A stretch of 42,608 bases of DNA from an uncultured Neglectibacter sp. (GTDB taxonomy: Bacteria > Bacillota > Clostridia > Oscillospirales > Acutalibacteraceae): positions 1 through 42,608 of the forward strand of contig CANSKS010000022.1 in the NCBI GenBank assembly GCA_947647615.1, given 5' to 3'. Each line of letters begins with the position of its first letter. The first letter of the stretch is position 1. Made by a program: the position numbers and the translations under genes. A model generated the notes under the pieces. The model had not been told where the DNA came from. It saw only the letters and a list, made by a program, of their open reading frames with translations, and did no database searches. Shown here in pieces: positions 24,834 through 32,937 of the stretch.

Positions 24834-26162
24834 TTACTCTTCCTGCATCAGCTTGGTTACTTCCTCCGCGGCTTTATCAAGAGAAGCTTGGGCATCGTCG
24901 CTCTTGTCGAACATGTAACCTTGCAGGTTCAGCCCTACCGCATCCTCTATCTGAGGCCATGTAGGTGTAAAAGGTCTTGTGTGGGAATGTTCCATTTGAT
25001 CGGAGAAGACCTGGAGATACTTGCCGTAAGTTTCGTTATCGGCATAGAAGTCCTTAAACTCAGGCTGAGGAGGAATGGTGATCCAGTTTTCCCAGAAGAT
25101 CTGGGTGAAATCGGAACAGCACAAATGTACCAGATAATCGTAAGCTTCCTGAGGATACTTCGTGCTGCTGAAGATCGCCACGCCTTCACCGCCAACTACG
25201 GTAGCTTTTTCGGCTTTTTGCGGCATGGGTACCACACCAAAGTTATCTTTAAATTCGGGGTCGCTCACAAAGGTGGAAAGACTCCAGGGGCCGTCAATGG
25301 TCATGGCCACCGCACCGGAGGTGAAGCGGTTGACACCGGAAGGAGCGGCCTGCAGCGGGACACTCTTGTCTTCCTGAACCATAGCCTTCCAGAACTCCAA
25401 AGCCTCAACGCCCTCTTTGGAATTGAAAATAGCCTCTGTGCGGTCTTCGTTGGCAAACTCGCCGCCGTTAGACCACAGGAAGGGCAGCCAAGTCCAGCAA
25501 TAGCCACCGTTATCGTTGTAGATAGGCAGGTCTAAACCATAAGTACCATCGGTGGTCAAAGTCTTGGCGGCGCTGCGCAGATCATCCCATGTCCAATCCG
25601 CAGTGGGCTCTTCCAACCCGGCGTTGGCAAACAACGACTTATTATAATATAAAGCCAGGTTGTTAGCAGTAATTCTCAAGCCATATACATCGTCTTTATA
25701 AACCAGGGTATCCCATACCGACTCATAGAATTTATCTTTATATTCTTCTACGCCGTATTCCTTCAGTCCCAGCAATTTACCCTTAGAAGCCAGCTGCGTG
25801 CTCTGCACACCGGCATCCAGGAAAAGCATATCGGGATTCGTACCACCGGCTAAGGTGGCCTGCACTTTAGTGCTGTAAGAATCGGAAGCAATAGGAGTTA
25901 CCTTGATCTCCACACCGGTAGCATCTTTGTAAGAGGCGGTATCTTCCTGTATTTTGTCGGCGCTGGCCTTTTCCCAGCCATAGACCCAAATTTCCAGCTT
26001 GGCATCGGATTTTGCATTCGTTTCTCCTGTCTCTGCCTTACTGGATTCGGATTTCGACTCAGCTTTACTGGCACTTCCGCTGTCATTGCTCCCACATCCG
26101 GAAAAAGCGCCCAAAGCCAGTGCACCTGCTAAGAGCAGAGCAAGAAATTTTTTTGCCTTCAT
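24834..26162 (-). CDS. Extracellular sugar-binding lipoprotein of an ABC importer
   Basis: The product is 442 residues. A lipoprotein signal peptide ends in FSGC with the lipidated Cys at 23, followed by a Ser/Lys/Glu-rich linker (to about 50). The body is a family 1 solute-binding protein, with GGTNPDMLFLDAGVQ, GTYGLDLPIYNDNGG, VAMTIDGPWSLSTF and STKYPQEAYDYLVHL. The many exposed Trp residues (for example DWTWDDLRS and YCWTWLPFLW) suit oligosaccharide stacking. It is the first gene of the importer operon and diverges from the kinase/regulator pair. Ligand unknown. Confidence 0.95.
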   Translation of the reverse strand: MKAKKFLALLLAGALALGAFSGCGSNDSGSASKAESKSESSKAETGETNAKSDAKLEIWVYGWEKASADKIQEDTASYKDATGVEIKVTPIASDSYSTKVQATLAGGTNPDMLFLDAGVQSTQLASKGKLLGLKEYGVEEYKDKFYESVWDTLVYKDDVYGLRITANNLALYYNKSLFANAGLEEPTADWTWDDLRSAAKTLTTDGTYGLDLPIYNDNGGYCWTWLPFLWSNGGEFANEDRTEAIFNSKEGVEALEFWKAMVQEDKSVPLQAAPSGVNRFTSGAVAMTIDGPWSLSTFVSDPEFKDNFGVVPMPQKAEKATVVGGEGVAIFSSTKYPQEAYDYLVHLCCSDFTQIFWENWITIPPQPEFKDFYADNETYGKYLQVFSDQMEHSHTRPFTPTWPQIEDAVGLNLQGYMFDKSDDAQASLDKAAEEVTKLMQEE

Positions 26163-26237
26163 GGTAATTCATCCCTTCTTGTGATATTGGAAGTTGTCTA
26201 AAGCAACAACCTTATATCGATATTTTACCCTTTAAAC

Positions 26238-26269
26238 GGTACTTTTGACTAGTACCTCAATTTTGAGGT
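26238..26269. promoter_or_regulatory. Overlapping palindromes between importer and sensor operons
   Basis: GGTACT-N7-AGTACC (26238-26256) overlaps ACCTCAA-TT-TTGAGGT (26254-26269). They lie 76 bases upstream of the binding-protein start and about 30 bases ahead of the sensor promoter -35. They are candidate operators for the AraC-type regulator encoded next door. Confidence 0.5.
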
Positions 26270-26298
26270 TTGTGGTTCATTTTTTTACTTTTACCATC

Positions 26299-26327
26299 TT
26301 GACATTTTCATCCTGGCAATATATGAT
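26299..26327 (+). promoter_or_regulatory. Promoter of the histidine kinase/response regulator operon
   Basis: A perfect TTGACA (26299-26304) is followed after 17 bases by TATGAT (26322-26327), placing the start near 26334, about 54 bases ahead of the kinase start. Confidence 0.8.
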
Positions 26328-26387
26328 TTATTTTAGTTTATTTTTACAATGCCCAGCATTTCTATTTGTAAAAAGGAGGGGCTGGTT

Positions 26388-28208
26388 TTGGAAAGACAAA
26401 AAAGTCAGGAAAACCAAAAAAACTTTTGGAACCAGATGCTCAACCGCCTCTCCATAAAAAACAAGCTTCTGGCCACTTTGCTTCCGGTAATCATTACGGC
26501 CTTCTTTGTTCTATTGCTTACGATTTATTTCATCTCTTTCCGGGAAAGCCAAAATTTGGTGAACCAGCAGTTAAATGTGAGCATGGACCAGCAAATTCAG
26601 CTGGTAAACGCTTACCTGGGCCAACTCCGTGATGAAACCGAAGTTTTCATGTTCGACAAAGATATTCAAGGCAAACTTGCCATACAAAAGTCCCGCCTTC
26701 CCGCGGAAGAATCCGAAAAGCTGAACGAAGAGTTTATTCAAAGCATGCTCAGCATGATTGTCAGTTACAATATGAACGTGGAAAGCTTCTGCATCAAAAA
26801 TCTTTACGGTGACTATTACGTTTGGCGCATGGATAACCGTATTCGCTACAGCGACCTGGTGAACCGGCTAAATCTCTATGAAAAGGATACCACTGCTTTG
26901 GGGGGCAAAATGCTCTTTAGCTATGAAATGCTGGAAAAAGGCTGTGTTACCCTGACCAGGCTGATCAAGGAGCCTATTACAGGAAAAAAATTGGGGCTTT
27001 TAATGATCGACTTTAACCTGGGTGCCTTACGAAGCTATTCTTCTTCCCTTTCAGGAAATGAAGCGGTAGATCCAACCCTGGTCATTGTAAATTCTGCGGG
27101 AGATACTATATTCAACTCTTCGCCCCTGCCGGAAGAAGAAATATCGCGGCTGTGCCCCGAGTTGGAAATGCTGCAACTTTCCGGCAATTCCTACCGGCTG
27201 TTTCACACGCCTTCTCACGCGGCAGATTGGGACCTTTACCTGGTGATCAATGAAAGCAAGCTTTATAAGAATATTCACCGCCTCTTTTTTTTGCAAACCG
27301 GCATTGTCCTTTTGGGAAGCCTTTTGGTAGTATTGACGATCTATAAAATCTCTCAGGCGATTTCCCGGCAGTTCCAGCGGTTCCAGGAAAAAATCAGCCA
27401 AACTTACGATACAAAGGAACGAGCCCTGATCCAGGTAGACAGTGAAGATGAGTTCCGCGATTTGGCTCTGGTCTACAACGAAATGATCGGCCGTATTGAC
27501 AACTTGATCGATACTGTATATTCCAAAGAGTTACTGCGAAAAAACGCGGAGCTTCGGGCTTTCCAGGCTCAAATAAACCCGCATTTTCTCTATAATACCC
27601 TAGATTGCATCAACGGGTTGGCAGAGGCTGGAAGGTTGGAAGAAATAAAGCAAACCGTCACCGCCCTGGCCGGCATTATGCGTATGAGCATTAAGGGCGA
27701 TGAGCTTCTTACCGTACAGGAGGACCTAAAATATACGGACCAATATATGTACATTGAAAAGCTGCGCTACGGGGAAAAAATTCTTTATTTGAAAGAAATA
27801 CCGGAATCTATGATGAAATATTACATCCCAAAGCTGATCCTTCAACCGCTTTTAGAGAATTCTATAGTCCACGGTGTTTCAGGCCTGCTGAAACAGGGGA
27901 TGATCGGTCTCTTCGGCAAAGAAGAAGAGACCGCCATCTCCTTTACCGTAAAGGACAACGGCTCCGGTATTCCCGAGGGGGTAATAGAAGCGCTTCAGCA
28001 AGAAGACCTACCTCCAAGTGGGATAGAAAAATTTTCAAAGGAACAGATTGGCCTTCGAAACATTCATGCCCGTATTAGACTGATGTACGGTCCGGAATAT
28101 GGCCTAACAATAAAAAGTCCGCCCTCCGGCGGATCCTGTGTGATCATACGCTTACCAAAGCTTACCTACGACGACATCCAAAAGACGCAGAGAGGAGACA
28201 GAAATTGA
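26388..28208 (+). CDS. YesM-type membrane sensor histidine kinase
   Basis: I start this at the TTG at 26388, which has AAAGGAGGGG at proper spacing, giving 606 residues; an in-frame ATG at 26349 lacks a binding site. A first helix (about 27-49) and a second (about 290-312) flank an extracellular sensor domain of about 240 residues. A HAMP-like linker follows, then the phosphoacceptor block FQAQINPHFLYNTLDCI and an ATPase domain with LLQPLLENSIVHG and DNGSGIPEG. This is the His_kinase/YesM group, which usually senses sugars outside the cell, often with a binding protein. It overlaps its regulator by four bases. Confidence 0.93.
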   Translation: MERQKSQENQKNFWNQMLNRLSIKNKLLATLLPVIITAFFVLLLTIYFISFRESQNLVNQQLNVSMDQQIQLVNAYLGQLRDETEVFMFDKDIQGKLAIQKSRLPAEESEKLNEEFIQSMLSMIVSYNMNVESFCIKNLYGDYYVWRMDNRIRYSDLVNRLNLYEKDTTALGGKMLFSYEMLEKGCVTLTRLIKEPITGKKLGLLMIDFNLGALRSYSSSLSGNEAVDPTLVIVNSAGDTIFNSSPLPEEEISRLCPELEMLQLSGNSYRLFHTPSHAADWDLYLVINESKLYKNIHRLFFLQTGIVLLGSLLVVLTIYKISQAISRQFQRFQEKISQTYDTKERALIQVDSEDEFRDLALVYNEMIGRIDNLIDTVYSKELLRKNAELRAFQAQINPHFLYNTLDCINGLAEAGRLEEIKQTVTALAGIMRMSIKGDELLTVQEDLKYTDQYMYIEKLRYGEKILYLKEIPESMMKYYIPKLILQPLLENSIVHGVSGLLKQGMIGLFGKEEETAISFTVKDNGSGIPEGVIEALQQEDLPPSGIEKFSKEQIGLRNIHARIRLMYGPEYGLTIKSPPSGGSCVIIRLPKLTYDDIQKTQRGDRN

Positions 28209-29785
28209 CGGTTCTAATCGTTGACGACGAAATCTTGCTTCGAGAAAAAATCTATTCCGTGCTAAAAAATGCCCGCCTGCCCATTCAGGAATACTACCTG
28301 GCAGAAAACGCCATAGAGGCTATGGCGCTTGTGGAAGAAAAAAAGCCAGACATTGTTCTAAGCGATATCCGAATGCCGCAGAAAAGCGGCCTGGATTTAG
28401 CAGCTTATATTTGCGAAACCCATCCGGAAGCCCTGGTAATTCTCATCACCGGTTATTCCGACTTTGAATATGCTCAAGCGGCCATTCAAAACAGGGTATT
28501 CGACTATATTTTAAAACCGGTAGAAGCCGAAAAGTTGGTGGCTGCCGTTGTAAAGGCCCAAAAGAAATTAGAGCTGGAAGAAAAACACCAGCGGCTCTAT
28601 GCAGTATTTCAAGAATACTTTTCCAACAATGCGGAAACCATTCGAAAGCAATATATTGAAAGTCTTTTATTCCATCAAGGCGCTTTCCAGGAAGCGGAAG
28701 AACACCGCTACGCTTTTCATCTGGATTTTAAAACCTACAGGCTGGTAGCTATCAGCTGCAGCACCTCTATTGATGGTAACCAGATGGAAGCCCAATATTA
28801 TTGCACATACCTTACCGAAAAGTACTTAAAAGAATTGCTTCCCAAAGCCGTGACCTATATCTTTGGAAATTTGGTATTTCTTTTTTGGAATGTGACAGAG
28901 GAAGACCGCTTTGCCGATAGTAAATCCCTTTTGGCCTTTTTGGGAAAGGTGCTCTCCTATGCCCAAAAAAATTTTCTGGGCTCTCTTTCCGTTGGGATCA
29001 GCAAGGTTTCCAATACTCTTTCCAACATCCAAAACCTTCGCAAACAGGCCTCGGAATGTTTGGACCGGCTCAGAGAAGAAAGGAAAACCACCTTCCTGTT
29101 TTATGAGGACATCATGGATTCTGACCAGGAGCGTTGGGAAATAGAGGCGTCTATTCAAAGCCTCGTAGGCGCCGTACGTACCGGCAAGGAAAAGAATGTG
29201 CTCCTACAGTTTGATCAGGTGGCAAGGGGACTACAGAACACCTCGGCAGAATACCAAGTCACAGCCTACCTGCTAATTGTTTCCAACATTTCTTTTCTTC
29301 TGCATGAACTGGGGCTTCCTGCTGGGCAGGTGCTCTCTCTTACCAACGAGATCCTTCCTCTGGTTCGGAGTGACCAGCTTTCCGAATGCACCGAGGCCCT
29401 TCGGCAATGGACTTCCAAAGTTTGCGCTTTGATCTCCGCGGAGTTTCAAAGCCGCAGCAACATTGTGGTGAGCGGTGTGCGGGAATTTATCAACCTTCAT
29501 TACAGCGAAGCCATTGGCCTTGCTGATTCCTCGCGTTATGTAAGCCGAAACCCTTCCTATGTAAGCCGCCTGATTAAGGAGCTCACCGGAAAAAGCTTCA
29601 CGCAGCTTTTGACAGACAAACGCATGGAAGAAGCCAAGCACCTCTTAAAAACCACCAACCTCAAGGTAAGCGAAGTGGCGGAACGGGTGGGATACGGGAA
29701 CGTTCGGTATTTTAACCGAGTTTTCCGAACTGCGTTAAACATGTCGGCTAACGATTACCGGAATTTCACCTCCGCTTTTGACTAA
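28205..29785 (+). CDS. YesN-type AraC-family response regulator
   Basis: The product is 526 residues with a TTG start that shares TTGA with the kinase stop, and AGGAG upstream. The receiver domain (1-about 120) has VDDE and the phosphorylated Asp54 in VLSDIRMPQKSG. A middle region of about 270 residues is of the kind found in YesN proteins. The C-terminal AraC domain (about 425-522) has two helix-turn-helix units, the second reading KVSEVAERVGYGNVRYFNRVFR. It presumably activates the divergent importer operon through the palindromes at 26238-26269, and perhaps the glycosidase genes. Confidence 0.94.
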   Translation: MTVLIVDDEILLREKIYSVLKNARLPIQEYYLAENAIEAMALVEEKKPDIVLSDIRMPQKSGLDLAAYICETHPEALVILITGYSDFEYAQAAIQNRVFDYILKPVEAEKLVAAVVKAQKKLELEEKHQRLYAVFQEYFSNNAETIRKQYIESLLFHQGAFQEAEEHRYAFHLDFKTYRLVAISCSTSIDGNQMEAQYYCTYLTEKYLKELLPKAVTYIFGNLVFLFWNVTEEDRFADSKSLLAFLGKVLSYAQKNFLGSLSVGISKVSNTLSNIQNLRKQASECLDRLREERKTTFLFYEDIMDSDQERWEIEASIQSLVGAVRTGKEKNVLLQFDQVARGLQNTSAEYQVTAYLLIVSNISFLLHELGLPAGQVLSLTNEILPLVRSDQLSECTEALRQWTSKVCALISAEFQSRSNIVVSGVREFINLHYSEAIGLADSSRYVSRNPSYVSRLIKELTGKSFTQLLTDKRMEEAKHLLKTTNLKVSEVAERVGYGNVRYFNRVFRTALNMSANDYRNFTSAFD

Positions 29786-29865
29786 AACCTGACGTGCTGC
29801 AAAACTCAGTGAACCTTGAACCCTCAAAACCATAGCAAACTTCGAGAAAGCATGCCCTGGAAAGA

Positions 29866-29900
29866 CAAAAAGCCATGCCTACTCAACGTATGGCATGGCT
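29866..29900 (-). terminator. Terminator of the VOC/isomerase operon
   Basis: AGCCATGCC (29871-29879) pairs with GGCATGGCT (29892-29900). On the minus strand TTTTT and then GTCTTT follow. The plus strand lacks a T-run, so it serves mainly the minus-strand genes, though it may also stop the converging regulator transcript. Confidence 0.65.
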
Positions 29901-29964
29901 CAGCTTTCCGTATAGCTTCCCGGTCAAAAAATATTTCCCGGTAAACTCTCAAAAATCTTATTAT

Positions 29965-29997
29965 GCGGAGAGCGGCAATGGCTTTGCCGCTCTCCGC
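29965..29997. repeat. Strong 14-bp inverted repeat between converging operons
   Basis: GCGGAGAGCGGCAA and TTGCCGCTCTCCGC enclose a 5-base loop. It lies between the response regulator stop and the isomerase stop. No T-run follows directly, so it is a possible mRNA 3' end element and not a standard terminator. Confidence 0.5.
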
Positions 29998-30054
29998 TCC
30001 TCCTACGGCCGGAATTATGAAGAACGCCAGTTCCGGCCAACACAAGTCCCCATT

Positions 30055-30888
30055 TTACAGGGACAATCCCATCTCCCGAGCCAGCCCCTTCAAATAGCGG
30101 GTGGCCTCGGCATAATCCTGTTCCTCCGTCATATGCTCCAGCATAAGACAAACACGGTCGTCCAGCTTCGACAAGCATTCCAAGTAGGTTCGATAATCCA
30201 GTTCCCCCAAGCCGGGCCTGCATTCATCTAAATGTACGGTGAGGTGTCCGCTCAAGCGGATGTCTTTGGCGTGGCAACTGCGAATGGAGCTGCCCAGCTT
30301 TTCGAACCACTCCCGAATGACCTCCCCGTTCCGGTAGTAAAGCTGGGGCGAAGAGATGACGTTTACCGGGTCTAAATGGGCGGCAAAGCCCTTCCGGTTA
30401 ACTGCCTGGATCAGCCTCAGGCAGGAATCTGCCGTATCGGGGTACATCCAGGGCATGGGCTCTAAGGTGTAGACCGTGCTTTTCGGAGCCGCTTTGTCAA
30501 TAATCCGCTGTGTCGTCAGCACAATCTCCTCAAAGGCTCTTTGAGTCAGGTTATCCTTATGAGGGCCATCCCACTGGTCACTGTAAGATCCCGCTATATT
30601 TACACAGCAATTCGCTTCCACATAGTCGGCCAGCTCCAGCTGGCCCACCGCATAAGCAATGTTCCTTTCGCGCTCCGCAAGATCCGGCGAAAGGGTGTTT
30701 TTCCATACGCCAATTTCACAAATTACCAAATCTGCCGCCTTGGCAGCAGATTTATACCCATCAATATCTTTCTGGCAGGCAGTGTAGTCCACCGGGAAAT
30801 AAACGGCGGAGTACCCGGCATCCATTGCCGCCTGAGCCCATTCCTCCGGGGACCTCCACTTTTTAAATAATTGGCCTCCAAAACGCAT
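30055..30888 (-). CDS. Sugar phosphate isomerase/epimerase-like TIM-barrel protein
   Basis: The product is 277 residues of the xylose-isomerase-like TIM-barrel (AP_endonuc_2) superfamily. Metal ligand candidates appear in the expected order: Glu in YTLEPMPWM, Asp in FAAHLDPVNV, His in IRSCHAKDI, and Glu in CLMLEHM. Such enzymes catalyse isomerisation, epimerisation, dehydration or beta-elimination on sugars and keto-sugars. It follows a VOC gene by 15 bases and is the last of a three-gene operon. The pairing suggests that VOC and TIM-barrel proteins act on the same compound. The substrate is unknown. Confidence 0.88.
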   Translation of the reverse strand: MRFGGQLFKKWRSPEEWAQAAMDAGYSAVYFPVDYTACQKDIDGYKSAAKAADLVICEIGVWKNTLSPDLAERERNIAYAVGQLELADYVEANCCVNIAGSYSDQWDGPHKDNLTQRAFEEIVLTTQRIIDKAAPKSTVYTLEPMPWMYPDTADSCLRLIQAVNRKGFAAHLDPVNVISSPQLYYRNGEVIREWFEKLGSSIRSCHAKDIRLSGHLTVHLDECRPGLGELDYRTYLECLSKLDDRVCLMLEHMTEEQDYAEATRYLKGLAREMGLSL

Positions 30889-30903
30889 TTTTCATACTCC
30901 TCC

Positions 30904-31362
30904 TTATGCATGAGGCTTAATATTCAGGTTCACACCCAAATCGTCTTCGCTGTCTACAATGGTCCAACTGCCGCCGGGATAAATCCCCAGCGTTCGGTTA
31001 ACGTCGTAACCATCTTCTTCCAGCTCTTGAATAATGGTATCACGCAGGTTTCCCACCTGGAAACCAAGATGATGCACGCCATTACCATGCTTCTTCAAAA
31101 ACTCGTGGAAAGAGCTTTCACCGTCTCCGCAAGGCTCGTGCAGCTCAATGACAAAACCATTCATGGCGATGTTTGCGCATTTCAAATCACAGGTAATCGG
31201 CTTGCCGCGGTATTGGTAATTGTCGCCGCCCTCCAGGTGATTGATGAAAACCTCAGGCTTTTCCACTCCCAACAATTCCGCCCATTTTTCGGCGGCCTTT
31301 TCGATGTCTCGAACCACAATATTAATTTGAATGAACCCATTTTTCTCTACATGATGCTCCAT
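30904..31362 (-). CDS. VOC superfamily metalloenzyme (methylmalonyl-CoA epimerase/dioxygenase-like)
   Basis: The product is 152 residues with two beta-alpha-beta-beta-beta modules. INIVVRDIEKAAEKWAELLGV opens the first module, FVIELHEP holds a Glu ligand, and HGNGVHHLGFQV a His ligand. The first-strand ligand position appears to be Gln (FIQINIVVRD) instead of His, as in methylmalonyl-CoA epimerase-like and some other VOC proteins. It resembles the product at 32464 in length and order of blocks, so the two are probably paralogues. AAGGGAG precedes the ATG. Function unknown. Confidence 0.85.
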   Translation of the reverse strand: MEHHVEKNGFIQINIVVRDIEKAAEKWAELLGVEKPEVFINHLEGGDNYQYRGKPITCDLKCANIAMNGFVIELHEPCGDGESSFHEFLKKHGNGVHHLGFQVGNLRDTIIQELEEDGYDVNRTLGIYPGGSWTIVDSEDDLGVNLNIKPHA

Positions 31363-31481
31363 AAAAAACTCCCTTGCTTTTATCGCGACTTTCTTAATTA
31401 AAATTTAAAAGGTACAGAAGAACCTGGTGCTTTGGCTTTCGCCTGCTGCCTGCCGGTCCCTCCTTTTTCCAAAAGCAGTCT

Positions 31482-31898
31482 TTACCGTAAAGTGCCGCGT
31501 GCCTTATACTGTTTACTGTTTTCTTCAAGCTGCATAATCTCGATATCCCTGCCGTCCGGATCCTTGATCCAGGCCTGGTAATTGCCGCTTTTTCCCCGAC
31601 GGACGTCGGAAGTAATGGCAATGCCCTTAGACCTCAATTCAGAGACGGCCGCAACGCAGTCATCCACTTCCAGGCACAGATGCATGTAACTGCGGCCCAA
31701 CTGGGGGACGCCCTCTGTGTCGGGATAAAACAGCTCCACAAACCTGCCGTCCGGAGTAAGCAGGTACTCAATCCAGGGCTTGCCCTGGTCATCGGTAAGC
31801 CCAAAAGCATGCCGGAAACCCAAGATCTCTGTATAAAAGGACATGGTTTCTTTCATGTTGGCCACGCGATAGGCCAAATGGCCAATACGGTATTCCAT
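31482..31898 (-). CDS. VOC superfamily glyoxalase I-like protein
   Basis: The product is 138 residues from the ATG at 31898, preceded by GGAGAGGAG; the 10-codon extension is rejected. All four glyoxalase-type metal ligands are visible: His in YRIGHLAYRV, Glu in RFVELFYP, His in YMHLCLEVDD, and Glu in GRDIEIMQLEE. YTEILGFRHAF and PDGRDIEIMQ are typical of lactoylglutathione-lyase-like proteins. It could act on a dicarbonyl or keto-sugar. It heads the operon with the second VOC gene (119-base gap) and the TIM-barrel gene. Confidence 0.85.
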   Translation of the reverse strand: MEYRIGHLAYRVANMKETMSFYTEILGFRHAFGLTDDQGKPWIEYLLTPDGRFVELFYPDTEGVPQLGRSYMHLCLEVDDCVAAVSELRSKGIAITSDVRRGKSGNYQAWIKDPDGRDIEIMQLEENSKQYKARGTLR

Positions 31899-32015
31899 TG
31901 TGAACTCCTCTCCTTGCCCTAAAATCAAATTTTTTGTGCGGGCAATACACTTTTAGGGGAAGCCCGGTTTTCGGAAAAAGCTTTTTGCAACCTGGCAATG
32001 CCCCAATTTGTGGTA

Positions 32016-32044
32016 AGCATAGCACAGCAGCCCAAGGTTTGCAA
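32016..32044 (-). promoter_or_regulatory. Promoter of the VOC/isomerase operon
   Basis: TTGCAA (32039-32044) and TATGCT (32016-32021) are 17 bases apart on the minus strand, with TG just before the -10 (extended -10). The leader to the first VOC gene is about 110 bases. Bases 32045-32261 hold nothing I recognise. Confidence 0.65.
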
Positions 32045-32261
32045 TATGAAACCATAAAAAAATTAAGAATATCTTTATAATTTTGCAAATTTTCACGAAT
32101 CATATTGCCATCTTTCCTCTTGACTCAAAGATAGCATAACAGCGATTCCGGTGTGTCGCTAAACCCGGCGCCACAGCGCCCGCCGGCAGCAAACCCGTTT
32201 AGAAACTCCCGTATCTTTTTAAAAGGCCCGGTTTGTTTCACAGGCTCTTTGCTTTTAGGGC

Positions 32262-32290
32262 TTGCTTTTTACCGGCTGCCTTGCTATAAT
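32262..32290 (+). promoter_or_regulatory. Promoter of the plus-strand VOC gene
   Basis: TTGCTT (32262-32267) and a perfect TATAAT (32285-32290) are 17 bases apart. The start would be near 32297, giving a leader of about 165 bases. Confidence 0.7.
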
Positions 32291-32296
32291 TTGCGC

Positions 32297-32463
32297 AAAA
32301 GATAACCAGTATATTGGAAGAGCGCCAAAACAATTACAGCTATAATGACCGGCGTCTTTCCGGAACAGCCCACGGCATGGCTGCCTGCTGCCTCTCAGGT
32401 GCGGCTTCCGGCGCGCCGCAGTAAGCCGCAGCCCCACATAACATCAACAGGAGGAGTATAAAA
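32297..32463 (+). promoter_or_regulatory. Long structured 5' leader of the VOC gene
   Basis: The leader holds several GC-rich inverted repeats, the clearest being GCGGCTT (32401-32407) with AAGCCGC (32423-32429), enclosing the self-complementary CGGCGCGCCG. The ribosome binding site AGGAGGAG follows at about 32450. It matches no riboswitch I know; a regulatory RNA is possible. Confidence 0.3.
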
Positions 32464-32925
32464 ATGAGCGATGTGATCCAAACAAACAAATTGACACAGG
32501 TAGGCTTTATTGTAAGGGACATCGAAAAATCCCGGCATGCCTTCGCCAAGTTCTTTGGTGTGGAGCCCCCGGCCGTTGTAGACGGGGGCCGGTATGAGGT
32601 CACTCACACAACCTACCGGGGCCAACCCGCACCCAAAGCGAACTGCCTCATGGCCTTTTTCAATGTGGATGGGGGCGTGCAGTTGGAGCTCATCCAGCCT
32701 AATGGGGAAAAAAGCATCTGGCAGGATTTTCTGGATGAACATGGCGAAGGGATCCACCACATCGCCTTCCCCGTCAAAAACATGGACACCCGCATTCGCG
32801 CCTGCGAAGAGCAGGGAATGCTCTGCGTTCAGCGGGGCCTTTACGGCAATGCTGGTGGCGAGTATGCTTATTTAGACGCCAATGCCGATCTCAAATGCTT
32901 TATAGAGCTGTTGGAAAATTATTAA
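32464..32925 (+). CDS. VOC superfamily metalloenzyme, paralogue of the 30904-31362 product
   Basis: The product is 153 residues. TQVGFIVRDIEKSRHAFAKFFGV, VQLELIQP, HGEGIHHIAFPV and KCFIELLENY give ligand positions Gln, Glu, His and Glu, the methylmalonyl-CoA-epimerase-like set. The blocks and spacing match the VOC protein at 30904-31362, including a shared YRG segment near 58 and a DFL/HG segment near 95. The start has a strong AGGAGGAG. A decayed alpha-hydroxy-acid oxidase follows 12 bases later with its own AAAGGAGA, so the two once formed an operon. Confidence 0.87.
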   Translation: MSDVIQTNKLTQVGFIVRDIEKSRHAFAKFFGVEPPAVVDGGRYEVTHTTYRGQPAPKANCLMAFFNVDGGVQLELIQPNGEKSIWQDFLDEHGEGIHHIAFPVKNMDTRIRACEEQGMLCVQRGLYGNAGGEYAYLDANADLKCFIELLENY

Positions 32926-32937
32926 AGGAGAATCTCT

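Noticed and set aside
24591..25535. A 314-codon plus-strand open frame
   Set aside because: It runs antisense through the sugar-binding lipoprotein gene and has the composition of a shadow frame.
29965..29997. Insertion-sequence end or attachment site
   Set aside because: A single perfect hairpin between two converging operons, without a transposase, second copy or target duplication, is better explained as a transcript 3' end element.
17605..30888. C-glycoside deglycosidase (Dgp-type) locus
   Set aside because: Gfo/Idh and TIM-barrel genes are present but far apart, and I see no small DgpB-like partner next to the TIM-barrel gene.
31789..32103. A 104-codon minus-strand frame over the VOC operon promoter
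   Set aside because: It covers a good promoter and leader, overlaps the VOC start out of frame, and shows no family resemblance.
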